Positions 8,483-17,249 of a stretch of 21,645 bases of DNA are shown piece after piece; within the stretch, counting starts at the first letter, position 1; each line of letters begins with the position of its first letter. The notes below the pieces were generated by a model, which was not told the DNA's origin, did no database searches, and was given only the letters and a program-made list of their open reading frames with translations. The stretch is taken from positions 1-21,645 of the IMG/VR virus record IMGVR_UViG_3300042544_000979. One strand, 5' to 3'. Source of the DNA: a virus. The translations under genes and the position numbers were made by a program.

Positions 8483-11400
8483 ATGTTTCGGGATAAAGAT
8501 CTAGAAAAACACCTACAGACATCTTCTACAGTAAAAACCCAAACTGCTGTAATTGCAGAATGGAACATGAACTTTTTTGAAAATATTGCAAGCATTGGAA
8601 ATTATAGACACAGACCGCTACTTGGCATAGGAGAAAAATATGGATCTCTGCCAAACTTCTATGACCCAAGAGACATTGGTAATTTTTACACCAATGCAAC
8701 GCAAGCAGACGTGGTAATCGACGGTGGTCTAAAAAATGATGGAGTTACTCCAGCACTTTTTACAGAAATTAAAGAAAAAGAAAACTTATTGTTTTCTTTA
8801 GAAGACTGTTTTGCAAAGTTTAGACCAAGGTCTGGAATCAACAAGCTTAGATATGGCATCACTGGTAAGTATCTTCACCACAGTGGAACGGATATGTTTA
8901 ACCGTCCTAGATATTACATGCCAGACAAAAACGACAAATTTAAGTATTGGACATCTTATAGAACAGAGGATGGAAAAGAATATGGAATTGCAAATAAGAA
9001 AGTAAACGAAGAATTTCACATTGAAGATGCTGCTCCATATGTTGTATACAAAGAAGAAATTCCTGTTAACAGGATTGTTATTAAAACTCAAACAAATGTT
9101 GGCGATATAAACTTAGGACCATTTTCTGGACCATCTGGAACTTTTGCAGATCCATTTTTTGGAGAACAAAACAAGACAACTCCTGTAAAGTGGAAAGTTC
9201 AGTATCTAAAGAATAACGACTGGGTAGACGCTATCTCCTTTAATAGAGCTTCAATCAGAAGCAATGGAGAGCCAATCTTTTCTTCTAACGGTTATGTGGA
9301 AATAGGTTATGGACTTATTGTTCCAGAAATTTTTAGGGCTAACTTTTTAAATAATGGTGTTGTCGCATCTATAACAGTGCTTCCGCTAAGCAATGAAGAT
9401 GGACAGGCCTATCTAGTAAGAGAAAATGAAGATGACCTTGGAAAGTACTACATCTGGTTTAATGGAGAATATAGGCAGTTTGCTCCAAAGTATGGGTGGT
9501 ATGTTGTTGATGAAAATGTAGACCAGCTTACAAACTTTGTAACAGATACAACTAATCCAAAAAGATATACTGCTGGTCAGCTAGGGGCAACAGACTATGA
9601 GGAGTTTGTTTTTATATCTGGAATTCGAGTTGTTGTAGATACAATGAACAAGGTCGGATCTACCTTTGATCTAATCGAGCTTTCCCCAAGACTAACGGTA
9701 GACATAACTGGAAAGACAACTTCTTATTCCGTAAATAAGAGCTCTTCAGACTTGGGTGTAAGCGGACTACCAGTTGGCCAATTGCTGGCCTCTACGGGCC
9801 AGCTGACGCTGTTTGACTATGACCAGGCCTTTAATCCAAACAATGCCTGGGACCCAGAATCTGGGACTGGAAGCCTTGTATCAAAATATATCAATAAGAA
9901 CATTCAGATAAAGATTTATGAGGTTCTTCCCGACGTAGAAGTTTTGAATGATCTTGGTAACACAATAAAGAAAAGCTTTTATGTGCCAATTAAAACATTA
10001 TACTCAGAGTCTTTTCCGCAGTCAAATTTAAAAACAAGGCAGCTTGACATACCACTTAGAGACCTGTTTTTTCATTTTGAATCTCAGCTAGCTCCAGAGC
10101 TTTTGATTCCAAATGCATCTTTGTCCTACATTCTGGCTTTGCTTTTTGACAGTATAGGTTTTAGCAACTATTCTTTCAAGAGGGTCCTTGGAGAAACCGA
10201 TCCTATAATTCCATATTTCTTTGTTGCACCAGGAACAAATATTGCAGAAGTTCTGCAAGATCTTGCTAGGGCAACTCAAACAGCCATGTACTTTGATGAG
10301 TATAACAATTTTATTATGATGAGTAAAAACTATACTCTTCCGTCCAATGATGAAAGAGAGTTAGACATAACTCTTGTTGGGGCAAATAATGACCCAGCTG
10401 TACAAATTATAGACCCAAATCAAATTATTGAAAAAAGAGTTCTTGAAAATATTATAGACATTAGCTCTGTAGACAATGACGTCTATAATGATGGAAAGAT
10501 AAGTTATGTAGCTAGATATATTAAAAGAGAAATGGGATCTATTAAACAAGCCTATCAGGCTGATAAAAATGTTTCTTGGATATATAGCCCAGCCCTTTTG
10601 TGGGAGGTAGCTGGAACAGAAAATCTAAAGCCTAGAAATGGCGAAACTTCTACTGGAGAAAGATACGCTCTAGCGGCCATTCCCTTAAACTCAGATTTAA
10701 GCTCTTTAGTTCCAAGAGTTGAAAACCATGAACTAGTAAATAACATTATTGATTTTGGTGATGGCATCTTGTATATAGGTAGATATTCTGGATACTTCTA
10801 TTCTAGCGGAGAAATTATTAAATATGATGCCGTAGAATATAACGTTTCCGTTTTGCCATCATCAGTTCTTAACTCTGGATTTACTGGTGGAAATGTTTGG
10901 ATTAGCTCTCCAAAAGAATACGAAGATTATTTTTCAAAACTTTCTTTCAATGGCAAAATTTATCCAACTGGTCGTGTTAGAATTTATGCTGAGCCAAACT
11001 ATGAAACTTTTAATGACATAACAAGAATGTCTAACGGAGAGGTAGCCAAGCATGGTAGGGGTCAGTTTGGAACAGATATTGTTGAGCACAAGGCAGGATT
11101 AAATCCATATTGGTCGGACAACAACAATGTTTATGGCTGCTCTATGAAGTCAAAGTATTTATTTGGAAACTCTTCTTTTGGCGGACTAACTGGTATCGGT
11201 AATGCTGGAGTAAACAAACCCTTAGCTACACGAAGCTCTAGGTCTGGACTAATAAAAAACTTTTTGGGGTTCTCCTATAATGAAGAAGATTCTAGAAAAA
11301 ACAAGCTGTCATCTTCTTCAGAAACAGTACAGTCGTCAGCCCTTTCATTTAATGGTCCAGCTTTTTCTGCTCAAGAATCTCCAATAGATTTTATTTCTTA

Positions 11401-13339
11401 TGTTGGCAAACCATTAACAGGATCCTTTAAACATTTTGGAACTAGGATGCGAGTTATTGGAAAAATTGAAAAAAATGAAAATTCTATTCAAACTGCAGCA
11501 GGAGCAACAACTTATTACAACGTAGCAACAAAAACTCCACAAAGCAACCCAGCAGTTTCTGGTGGCGGAGGCGGTATTGCTGCCCTTCTTAATCCAGAAA
11601 CAAACAACGGATACTACTTTGAAATTGCAGCACTTTCAGAAAGCAACGTAGATAAATATACAACTGCGGATGGAGTGTCAAACGTATTCTTTTATAAGTT
11701 AGTAGAAAACCAAAGCTATGACCACAGAGTAACAAGTAACTTAATAGGATCTTATGCTTCTAATCAGCTATCTTCTGCGGTCAACGCATCACTAAACCTA
11801 TTGATTGACGGTGTTAAGGCGGGGGATAGAGTGCTTTTAACCAATCAGCTAAACCCTATTACCAATCAGCCTAAGCCAGAAGAAAACGGATACTACGCTG
11901 TAACAGATGCTGGTGGATCCAATATTCCTATTACAGTAACTGGTCCAAAAACTTTTACAGTTCCTATTTTAACAAACAATACATTGCCAGCATATGTTTC
12001 TGGAGGAAGCGTTATTGAATATCTTTCAAAAGAAAAAGGTGTTGCAATTTCTGGAATTACTAAGGATTCCCTACTAATAACCTATACTACTGCTGAAAAC
12101 CATGGATTGTCTACTGGAGATTTTGCTGTTGTTTCTGGAGTTAATCCAGCAAACTATGACATAGCACCTCCTTCAAAATGGGTTTTGACTAAAGACGAAG
12201 CAGCCATACCAGTAAAACTCTGGAGTGGATTGTCAACAATAGTTGTAGACAACGGAAACTTTGCTGGCCAGGCCAGAGTAGTTGCAGAAGAAGTTACTAC
12301 CGTATACGATTTAGCCTTAGAGTATGAAGACTTTGCCTCTGGAGTTAGAAGATTCTACCTATATCTAAATGATTCTCAAATTGCAACTGTAGATGATACA
12401 GATCGACTTCCAGTTTATAACAACATGGCCCTATTCGTCAGGGGTAGCTCGTCTTGTATGTTTGAAAATGTTTATGCCTTATCAAACAATTATTCCAAGA
12501 ACTCAAGTTTTGCTTTAGAGCCAGTTGCAAATTCAGTGTTTACTAATAAAACAAGTATAAATGCAAATGAATCTTTTAGAAAGTATGCCATCAATGGAAT
12601 TGTCCAGCCAACGTATCTCTCTGGTATTAGTGCTTCAGAGGGTCCAAAGTATAAAATTTTCTACGAAGAGTTTGGAACAATTATGAGAGAGGCAGCATAC
12701 TTTGACATTAAGTATGACAAGGCCTATCCAGCATTATACGCAACGATTTCTCCAAACGTGAACAATGTTCGGGGATACACTGTTTCTGGATTCTTTGCTG
12801 GAGCATATGGAGCAGAGTTCTTAATCTTTAATGCTACAGACACGTTCTTGTTTTTAGACGAAACTGTGGGAAACTATTTAAGAATTCAGGGTGTAACTTT
12901 TACACAAGATTCCAGACACGAACTGACCGTAGATGAATACTTTAACAAAAGATCAAATTTTTCAGACCCAATTATAAATGAAGACAATACAGTTTTATCA
13001 CCAAACAAGCAAAAAGAATTGTTTAATGATATTAAGAATAGCAGGATTACCTATGGGAAAAACGAATTTTCAATAGACTCTAGCTACATACAGAGCAACG
13101 ATGATGCAACAAGTTTAATGGAATGGCTGATTTCTAAAATAATGAAGCCAAGAAAATCTGTCGGTGTAAGTATTTTTGCAAACCCAACAATTCAACTAGG
13201 TGACTTAGTCTCTATAGACTATTCCGAAAAGAATGCTGCTTTGGTTGTTGACCCAAACAAAAAGTTTGTAGTCTACAGTATAGAATATAAAAAAGATAGT
13301 AATGGTCCTATGATGACAATTTATTTGAGTGAGGTGTAA
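8483..13339 (+). CDS. Giant tail hub / tail-associated protein with carbohydrate-binding-like insertions
   Basis: 1618 residues, starting at the base after the previous stop. It probably forms the tail tip hub and carries adsorption domains. Residues about 195-400 include strands such as VNRIVIKTQTNVG and WKVQYLKNNDWVDAISF, typical of discoidin-like sugar-binding sandwiches. Residues 400-620 look like a hub (gp27/Tal type) core: SPRLTVDITGKTTSYSVNKS, LTLFDYDQAFNPNNAW, then IAEVLQDLARATQTAMYFDE. The core seems to resume at about 1510-1618 with GVSIFANPTIQLGDLVSIDY and ends IYLSEV. Between lies a laminin-G/concanavalin-like jelly roll (about 984-1340: GTRMRVIGKI, NNGYYFEIAAL, RRFYLYLNDSQIATVDD, NMALFVRG). 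This is itself split by a DGVKAGDRVLLTNQ...ENGYYAVTDAGG domain (about 1083-1160) and an NHGLSTGDFAVVSG domain (about 1200-1270). No peptidase motif was recognised. Confidence 0.75.
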   Translation: MFRDKDLEKHLQTSSTVKTQTAVIAEWNMNFFENIASIGNYRHRPLLGIGEKYGSLPNFYDPRDIGNFYTNATQADVVIDGGLKNDGVTPALFTEIKEKENLLFSLEDCFAKFRPRSGINKLRYGITGKYLHHSGTDMFNRPRYYMPDKNDKFKYWTSYRTEDGKEYGIANKKVNEEFHIEDAAPYVVYKEEIPVNRIVIKTQTNVGDINLGPFSGPSGTFADPFFGEQNKTTPVKWKVQYLKNNDWVDAISFNRASIRSNGEPIFSSNGYVEIGYGLIVPEIFRANFLNNGVVASITVLPLSNEDGQAYLVRENEDDLGKYYIWFNGEYRQFAPKYGWYVVDENVDQLTNFVTDTTNPKRYTAGQLGATDYEEFVFISGIRVVVDTMNKVGSTFDLIELSPRLTVDITGKTTSYSVNKSSSDLGVSGLPVGQLLASTGQLTLFDYDQAFNPNNAWDPESGTGSLVSKYINKNIQIKIYEVLPDVEVLNDLGNTIKKSFYVPIKTLYSESFPQSNLKTRQLDIPLRDLFFHFESQLAPELLIPNASLSYILALLFDSIGFSNYSFKRVLGETDPIIPYFFVAPGTNIAEVLQDLARATQTAMYFDEYNNFIMMSKNYTLPSNDERELDITLVGANNDPAVQIIDPNQIIEKRVLENIIDISSVDNDVYNDGKISYVARYIKREMGSIKQAYQADKNVSWIYSPALLWEVAGTENLKPRNGETSTGERYALAAIPLNSDLSSLVPRVENHELVNNIIDFGDGILYIGRYSGYFYSSGEIIKYDAVEYNVSVLPSSVLNSGFTGGNVWISSPKEYEDYFSKLSFNGKIYPTGRVRIYAEPNYETFNDITRMSNGEVAKHGRGQFGTDIVEHKAGLNPYWSDNNNVYGCSMKSKYLFGNSSFGGLTGIGNAGVNKPLATRSSRSGLIKNFLGFSYNEEDSRKNKLSSSSETVQSSALSFNGPAFSAQESPIDFISYVGKPLTGSFKHFGTRMRVIGKIEKNENSIQTAAGATTYYNVATKTPQSNPAVSGGGGGIAALLNPETNNGYYFEIAALSESNVDKYTTADGVSNVFFYKLVENQSYDHRVTSNLIGSYASNQLSSAVNASLNLLIDGVKAGDRVLLTNQLNPITNQPKPEENGYYAVTDAGGSNIPITVTGPKTFTVPILTNNTLPAYVSGGSVIEYLSKEKGVAISGITKDSLLITYTTAENHGLSTGDFAVVSGVNPANYDIAPPSKWVLTKDEAAIPVKLWSGLSTIVVDNGNFAGQARVVAEEVTTVYDLALEYEDFASGVRRFYLYLNDSQIATVDDTDRLPVYNNMALFVRGSSSCMFENVYALSNNYSKNSSFALEPVANSVFTNKTSINANESFRKYAINGIVQPTYLSGISASEGPKYKIFYEEFGTIMREAAYFDIKYDKAYPALYATISPNVNNVRGYTVSGFFAGAYGAEFLIFNATDTFLFLDETVGNYLRIQGVTFTQDSRHELTVDEYFNKRSNFSDPIINEDNTVLSPNKQKELFNDIKNSRITYGKNEFSIDSSYIQSNDDATSLMEWLISKIMKPRKSVGVSIFANPTIQLGDLVSIDYSEKNAALVVDPNKKFVVYSIEYKKDSNGPMMTIYLSEV

Positions 13340-13341
13340 TT

Positions 13342-14265
13342 ATGGCTGTTGGTGGATATAGGCCTCCCGCTAAAAAATCTCCTGCTCCTGTGTATAAACC
13401 GCCAGTGGTAGCAGACAGACAGCCACCGCAAAAAACTAAGGCTCAGGTGGAGCGTGAGGAGATGGCTGAGTATGAAAGAAAGCAGTGGATCCTTAAAAAT
13501 GGTCCGAGGAGTGCAGATGCTTTGGAAGCTTGGCTTAAGGCTCCAGCTTTTAAGCCAGCCCCTGCAACACCAGCTGCACCAGCACGACCATCTGCACCAT
13601 CACGACCATCTGCACCAGTAGTAGACGACAGAGCAGACCAAGCAGCTAGAGAAGCAGCTGCCAGGGAAGCAGCCGCAAGAGAAACAGCAAGAAGAGAACA
13701 GGAAAGAAGAGAGGCTGAAAGAAGAGCTGAGGAAGCAAGAATTGCAGCAATTGTTGCAGCCCGTCCAACAGTTCCAAAATACTTAGCAAGCACATCTGTT
13801 CAGCCAGTAAAGTATGCCTCTCCAGCAGACGTTTTAATACAAGAAAGTACTTTGCCAGTAGACCTGATCCTAAAGCAAACCCTAGAAAAAATCGGGGGGC
13901 TAGAGTTAATTAGCCTTGTTAGACATGATACTGTTAATGGACAAGAGATAGCATATCAGCCAGTAAAAAATCTGTCTCAAGTAGAACGCCTGTTTGGCCC
14001 ACAAAACATGGTAAAGATTCCAGATAGCTCAGAGATTTATTTTAAAAACTTTGCCATAAAGCTAGAGGCTCATACACCTCAGTACGACCCTGATGTGATA
14101 TACATAGACATGATATCTAGAAAAAATAACGTCTTTTTTGATGCTGTTAACAATAGGATTGTTATTGAGCTTGTAAACTTAAAGCCAGACTACGAGGTTG
14201 AGGTCCAAACAGTCTCACTTGGAAAGGTTTTTGATGATACAATATATGATGAGGATGAATCATGA
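13342..14265 (+). CDS. Tail structural protein with Pro/Ala-rich and coiled-coil N-terminal half
   Basis: 307 residues; a GAGGTG Shine-Dalgarno-like sequence lies 5 bases before the ATG. Residues 1-45 are rich in Pro and Lys. Residues 75-95 are a Pro/Ala/Ser/Arg tract encoded partly by an 18-bp tandem repeat. Residues 98-140 are a highly charged Ala/Arg/Glu helix (REAAAREAAARETARREQER), likely a coiled coil. The C-terminal 150 residues are folded: ELISLVRHDTVNGQEIAYQP, VKNLSQVERLFGPQNMVKIP, IYFKNFAIKLE, and an IVIELVNLKPDYEVEVQ strand pair. I have a memory of similar C-terminal halves in tail genes of environmental actinobacterial phages, without a function. The last 4 bases overlap the next gene (ATGA). 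The low-complexity half suggests a flexible stalk joining hub to fibres; that is inference. Confidence 0.6.
   Translation: MAVGGYRPPAKKSPAPVYKPPVVADRQPPQKTKAQVEREEMAEYERKQWILKNGPRSADALEAWLKAPAFKPAPATPAAPARPSAPSRPSAPVVDDRADQAAREAAAREAAARETARREQERREAERRAEEARIAAIVAARPTVPKYLASTSVQPVKYASPADVLIQESTLPVDLILKQTLEKIGGLELISLVRHDTVNGQEIAYQPVKNLSQVERLFGPQNMVKIPDSSEIYFKNFAIKLEAHTPQYDPDVIYIDMISRKNNVFFDAVNNRIVIELVNLKPDYEVEVQTVSLGKVFDDTIYDEDES
13576..13611 (+). repeat. 18-bp tandem repeat, two copies
   Basis: Two adjacent 18-base units, GCACCAGCACGACCATCT and GCACCATCACGACCATCT, differ at one base and are followed by a partial third unit. They encode the APARPSAPSRPSAP tract of the 307-residue tail protein. 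The length is a multiple of three, so copy-number change would keep the frame. Confidence 0.85.
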
Positions 14266-15437
14266 TAACAAATACTGGTAAAAATCTATTAGCAAAATAT
14301 CTAATAGGTCAGGCACCGTCTTATGCATCGCATATTGCCATTGGTTGTGGTCCAAAGCCAAAGGCCATAGACTACATTCCAACTAGCGGAGATCTTGAGG
14401 CAATATCGCTTAAAAAGAATTTGGACTTCGAAATGTTTCGTGTTCCGATTGTTTCAAGAGGATATGTAACAGAATTAGATGCATTTGACAATCCAATCTC
14501 TAAAATTGTTTTAACGGCAGAGTTACCAACAATTGAGAGATATGAGATTACTGAAATTGGAATCTTCTCCTCTGGCTCAAACCCAACAGCTGGTGCTTAT
14601 GATAGCAAGCCTGTTTATTCTTTTGCTAGAACTGAAAACTGGGAATATCACGATGAAAATTCAGCAATAACAATTCCTCCAGTTACAGACGCACTGGGAA
14701 CATCTGAAGATCCAGAAATAATTGCTCCACCAGGCCTTGAAGTTTTTCAAACTAACGCAGACAATAAGACCTTGCTTAATGAAGTCAGGTTAGCAAGGTA
14801 TGAGTCTTGCAGATACCTAAATAACACAATTTTTATTCCTGGAGACTCATCTAGCTTATCTATGAGTGGTTCTAAAATGGTTGCAGGAACTGGATCTAAT
14901 CATATTCACTTAACTGGAGCGTCTCTGGACTTTAATAAAAATGCAGCATCCGATGAACTTAGGCTTGCCTTTTCTGTTGTCAGTAAGGACGCTCTTGAAA
15001 GCTTACAACCATTTAGAGTAAAAATTCTTATTGAGTTTGCAGATTCTGATGCAACATCGTCTACAAATTATGCTCAGTTTCAGGTAAACGTTACAAATGC
15101 CCAAAAGGGTTTTTCTACAAATAGATATGTGGTAGAAACAAGAAGTTTGGAACAGTTAGTAAAAAGTTCTTCCTTTACTTGGAACTCTGTTAACGTAGTA
15201 AAAATCTGGGCATCTGTAGAAGACTCTGCAGGAAATCCAGATCCTAAATTCTATGTTGCATTAGACGCATTAAGACTAGAGAATACAACAACCGTCAACC
15301 CGCTATACGGAATGTCTGGATATTCTGTGATAAGATCACCAGACTTAAAACCAATTGTAAAGGTTGCTAATACCGCAAATCTAGTAGAGTTTAGGTTTGC
15401 CCTAGACGTTGACTTGGGTATGGGAAATGACAGTTAA
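14262..15437 (+). CDS. Tail collar / fibre-like baseplate protein
   Basis: 391 residues beginning at the ATG of an ATGA junction. The first 130 residues, MITNTGKNLLAKYLIGQAPS, then SHIAIGCGPKP, FEMFRVPIVSRGYV and TAELPTIERYEITEIGIFSS, resemble the N-terminal domain of phage tail-collar fibre proteins, which attaches fibres to the tail tip. Residues about 150-391 look like a beta-sandwich: FIPGDSSSLSMSGSKMV, DELRLAFSVVSKD, PFRVKILIEFADSD, and a closing LVEFRFALDVDLG strand. This may be a sugar-binding or receptor-contact domain. It overlaps the start of the next gene by 11 bases, again pointing to coupled translation. Assignment of the N-terminal part is fair; the C-terminal fold is inference. 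Confidence 0.65.
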   Translation: MITNTGKNLLAKYLIGQAPSYASHIAIGCGPKPKAIDYIPTSGDLEAISLKKNLDFEMFRVPIVSRGYVTELDAFDNPISKIVLTAELPTIERYEITEIGIFSSGSNPTAGAYDSKPVYSFARTENWEYHDENSAITIPPVTDALGTSEDPEIIAPPGLEVFQTNADNKTLLNEVRLARYESCRYLNNTIFIPGDSSSLSMSGSKMVAGTGSNHIHLTGASLDFNKNAASDELRLAFSVVSKDALESLQPFRVKILIEFADSDATSSTNYAQFQVNVTNAQKGFSTNRYVVETRSLEQLVKSSSFTWNSVNVVKIWASVEDSAGNPDPKFYVALDALRLENTTTVNPLYGMSGYSVIRSPDLKPIVKVANTANLVEFRFALDVDLGMGNDS

Positions 15438-15894
15438 AAAAGTAACTATTGAAGAGAATCAGTTACCGCCTTTGTCCCCAGATGGAAAGTACCTATTAAG
15501 ATACAGAATCATTTCTGAAGATAAAAATAGAACTTCTCATTGGTCACCAATTTATTCTATAGATGCAACACCATTTATTGATAGCGTTTCTTCTAATATT
15601 GAAGTAACTAACACAGGAATAACCGTTAGCTGGGGAGACGATAATGGCAGATCAGAATACGACATATTTGTTAGCTATGGAACTTTGTCTGGAGGAGTTA
15701 CTACCTATGAGCCTTATTCTTATCATGGATCCTCCCCCATACACTCTTACTCTTTTTCAAAAAAGCCAGGCCTCTACACCAGTATCCAGGTAGCGATACA
15801 GCTATCTGGAATAGAAAAAATTAGAAGCACAGTATTAACAATTTCGCAAACCTCTAAGGCCCTGCAGCCTACAATTGATGGCGGTAGTGCATGA
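15427..15894 (+). CDS. Fibronectin type III-like small tail protein
   Basis: I choose the ATG at 15427 (MTVKKVTIEE, 155 residues) over the in-frame TTG at 15409, because the ATG gives the shorter 11-base overlap usual here. The sequence is one beta-sandwich: GKYLLRYRIISEDKNRTSHWSPIYSI at the front, then NIEVTNTGITVSWGDD and SEYDIFVSYG, then YSFSKKPGLYTSIQVAIQLS. The TVSW...YDIFV pattern and length of about 95 residues fit a fibronectin type III domain, often found as an accessory on phage tail proteins where it may bind cell-surface sugar weakly. It overlaps the next gene by ATGA. The family is recognised by pattern only. Confidence 0.6.
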   Translation: MTVKKVTIEENQLPPLSPDGKYLLRYRIISEDKNRTSHWSPIYSIDATPFIDSVSSNIEVTNTGITVSWGDDNGRSEYDIFVSYGTLSGGVTTYEPYSYHGSSPIHSYSFSKKPGLYTSIQVAIQLSGIEKIRSTVLTISQTSKALQPTIDGGSA

Positions 15895-17042
15895 GTTACT
15901 TAATACAAGTTAGAAGAGATACTGCCGCTAACTGGTCATCAAAGAACCCAGTTCTCGTAGCTGGAGAAATAGCCTTTGAAACAGATACTAAAAAGGTTAA
16001 GATTGGTGACGGAACTACCGCCTGGAACTCGCTCTCTGACATAGGAAACTTTATTTCTACTTCACTTTTAACAGCTGGTGGAACATTTACTGGAAATGTT
16101 TATGGACCCACAATTACACAATCCCATAATTATGTTTTAAATAGTGCTTTTGATATCTGGCAAAGAGGAACTAGCTTTTCTTTTGGCTCAACAGTCTACA
16201 GTGCCGATCAGTGGAGGGTAGGGAGGTCTGGAAATACAGCCGATGGACTTATAACTCGTTCAACTACAGCACCAGTAGGATTTGAGTATGCAGCTCAGGT
16301 TAGACGAGCCAATGGAAAAGATACTGCTGGAGCAATTCAGCTAACTCAAGTATTTGAAAATCTTGGAATTTCGTTAGCTGGTAAGGTTATAACTTTAAGT
16401 TTTTATGCTATGCGTGGAAGTGACTATAGTGCTACAGGAAATGCCCTGACTTTTGGTATTAACTCTGCCAGCCCTGCCCCATCTGTTGTAGCTTATGCAA
16501 CTGGCGGACTGCTGCTTAGCTCTAACGCAGATTATAATTCTCAATCTTCAACAGCAACCTTAACCACGTCTTATCAAAGATATTCAGCTACTTTTACTGT
16601 TCCAGCTACAGCTAATGCTTTTCAAATCTTTTTTAGCTTTACTCCTGGGACAAGTGCCTCTGGCACAAATGACTTTTATAGAATCGCTGGAGTTCAGCTA
16701 GAAGAGGGCCCCGTAGCAACTTTTTATAAACGCAACTCCGCAAACGTGCAGGCTGAGCTTGCAGCTTGCCAGCGGTATTACTATCAAATTGGCGTTAATG
16801 GAATTAACTTTAACTATCAAGCCGATCCAAACGGTTTTGGTGCATCAAATTTTATAAACTTTCCTACAATTATGAGAATAGCTCCAACTGTTTCTCTTAA
16901 TTTTACAAACACAGATAATGCTGTAAATGCTGGACCACTCAGTATTTCTCCTTTGGGTTTTATATCAAGAGCTTACAGGGGCAACGGAAGCTTTAGCTAT
17001 TTTGCTTATCAAATTGGATTTACAGCATCGGCGGAACTATGA
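15891..17042 (+). CDS. Tail fibre with Mtd-type N-terminal domain, probable receptor-binding protein
   Basis: 383 residues starting in an ATGA overlap. Residues 1-50 (IQVRRDTAANWSSKNPVLVA, GEIAFETDTKKVKIGDGTTAWNSL, broken here for length) match the N-terminal domain named after the major tropism determinant, which anchors receptor-binding proteins to the tail. From about residue 79 comes NYVLNSAFDIWQRGTS followed by YSADQWRV, then a long beta-rich region with ITLSFYAMRGSDYSATGNAL and FQIFFSFTPGTS, closing GVQLEEGPVATFYKR. This is a jelly-roll module seen in many tail fibres. The last 90 residues (RYYYQIGVNGINF onward) would be the tip. It is the best candidate for host recognition. I see no variable repeat or reverse transcriptase in the window, so no sign of a diversity-generating retroelement. 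Confidence 0.75.
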   Translation: MSYLIQVRRDTAANWSSKNPVLVAGEIAFETDTKKVKIGDGTTAWNSLSDIGNFISTSLLTAGGTFTGNVYGPTITQSHNYVLNSAFDIWQRGTSFSFGSTVYSADQWRVGRSGNTADGLITRSTTAPVGFEYAAQVRRANGKDTAGAIQLTQVFENLGISLAGKVITLSFYAMRGSDYSATGNALTFGINSASPAPSVVAYATGGLLLSSNADYNSQSSTATLTTSYQRYSATFTVPATANAFQIFFSFTPGTSASGTNDFYRIAGVQLEEGPVATFYKRNSANVQAELAACQRYYYQIGVNGINFNYQADPNGFGASNFINFPTIMRIAPTVSLNFTNTDNAVNAGPLSISPLGFISRAYRGNGSFSYFAYQIGFTASAEL

Positions 17043-17230
17043 CATATATGAAAATGGCACAAGCCTTTCCTAACGAAACAATAGTTTATGAAGAATCAGT
17101 TGTTAGACTATTAGATAATGCAATTATTCCTTTTGCTGAGGGCAACAGGGATTACGAACAATATCTTGCCTGGCTTGAAGAGGGCAATAGTCCCATAGAC
17201 TTTGACATCAATCTATTGCAAAACAACTAG
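17039..17230 (+). CDS. Small tail-fibre chaperone-like protein
   Basis: 63 residues starting in an ATGA overlap with the fibre gene. The segment FAEGNRDYEQYLAWLEEGNS resembles the NxDYxxYLxWLxxGN motif at the end of small phage tail-fibre assembly and XkdW-like proteins, and the position straight after the fibre gene fits such a role. The N-terminal part, ETIVYEESVVRLLDNAIIPF, has no feature I recognise. It could equally be a small structural component. It is the last gene before a promoter-bearing junction. Confidence 0.5.
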   Translation: MTYMKMAQAFPNETIVYEESVVRLLDNAIIPFAEGNRDYEQYLAWLEEGNSPIDFDINLLQNN

Positions 17231-17244
17231 ATAAGTGGTATAAT
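17217..17244 (+). promoter_or_regulatory. Extended -10 promoter, predicted leaderless start
   Basis: TTGCAA (17217-17222), a 16-base spacer ending in TGG, then a perfect TATAAT (17239-17244). The TG at 17236-17237 gives an extended -10. TATAAT is followed by 5 bases and then the ATG at 17250, so the expected transcription start falls on or within a base or two of the start codon. There is no Shine-Dalgarno sequence in the gap. Leaderless mRNAs are common in actinobacteria. Confidence 0.65.
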
Positions 17245-17249
17245 TAGCT

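Noticed and set aside
10484-10489. TATAAT within the hub gene
   Set aside because: It is in the middle of a 4.9-kb gene with no start codon or gene boundary downstream and no TTGACA-like box upstream; taken as chance.
13443-13793. 116-residue minus-strand open frame with Ala/Ser/Leu repeats, looking like a membrane protein
   Set aside because: It is the reverse reading of the Ala/Arg/Glu coiled-coil region of the 307-residue tail protein; composition is explained by that gene.
15409-15411. TTG at 15409 as the start of the FnIII-like gene
   Set aside because: An in-frame ATG at 15427 gives a shorter overlap like its neighbours; the extra six residues (MTWVWE) are just the other-frame reading of the end of the upstream gene.
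15409-15437. TTGACT as a -35 box before the FnIII-like gene
   Set aside because: At 17 bases downstream there is only AGTTAA, a poor -10, and the gene is already coupled to the upstream one.
15891-17042. Diversity-generating retroelement target, suggested by the Mtd-type N-terminus of the fibre
   Set aside because: There is no reverse transcriptase, template repeat or matching variable repeat in the window; the N-terminal domain alone is common in ordinary tail fibres.
17231-17249. Rho-independent terminator between the tail genes and the lectin-like gene
   Set aside because: The gap is only 19 bases with no GC-rich stem or U tract; only a promoter is supported there.
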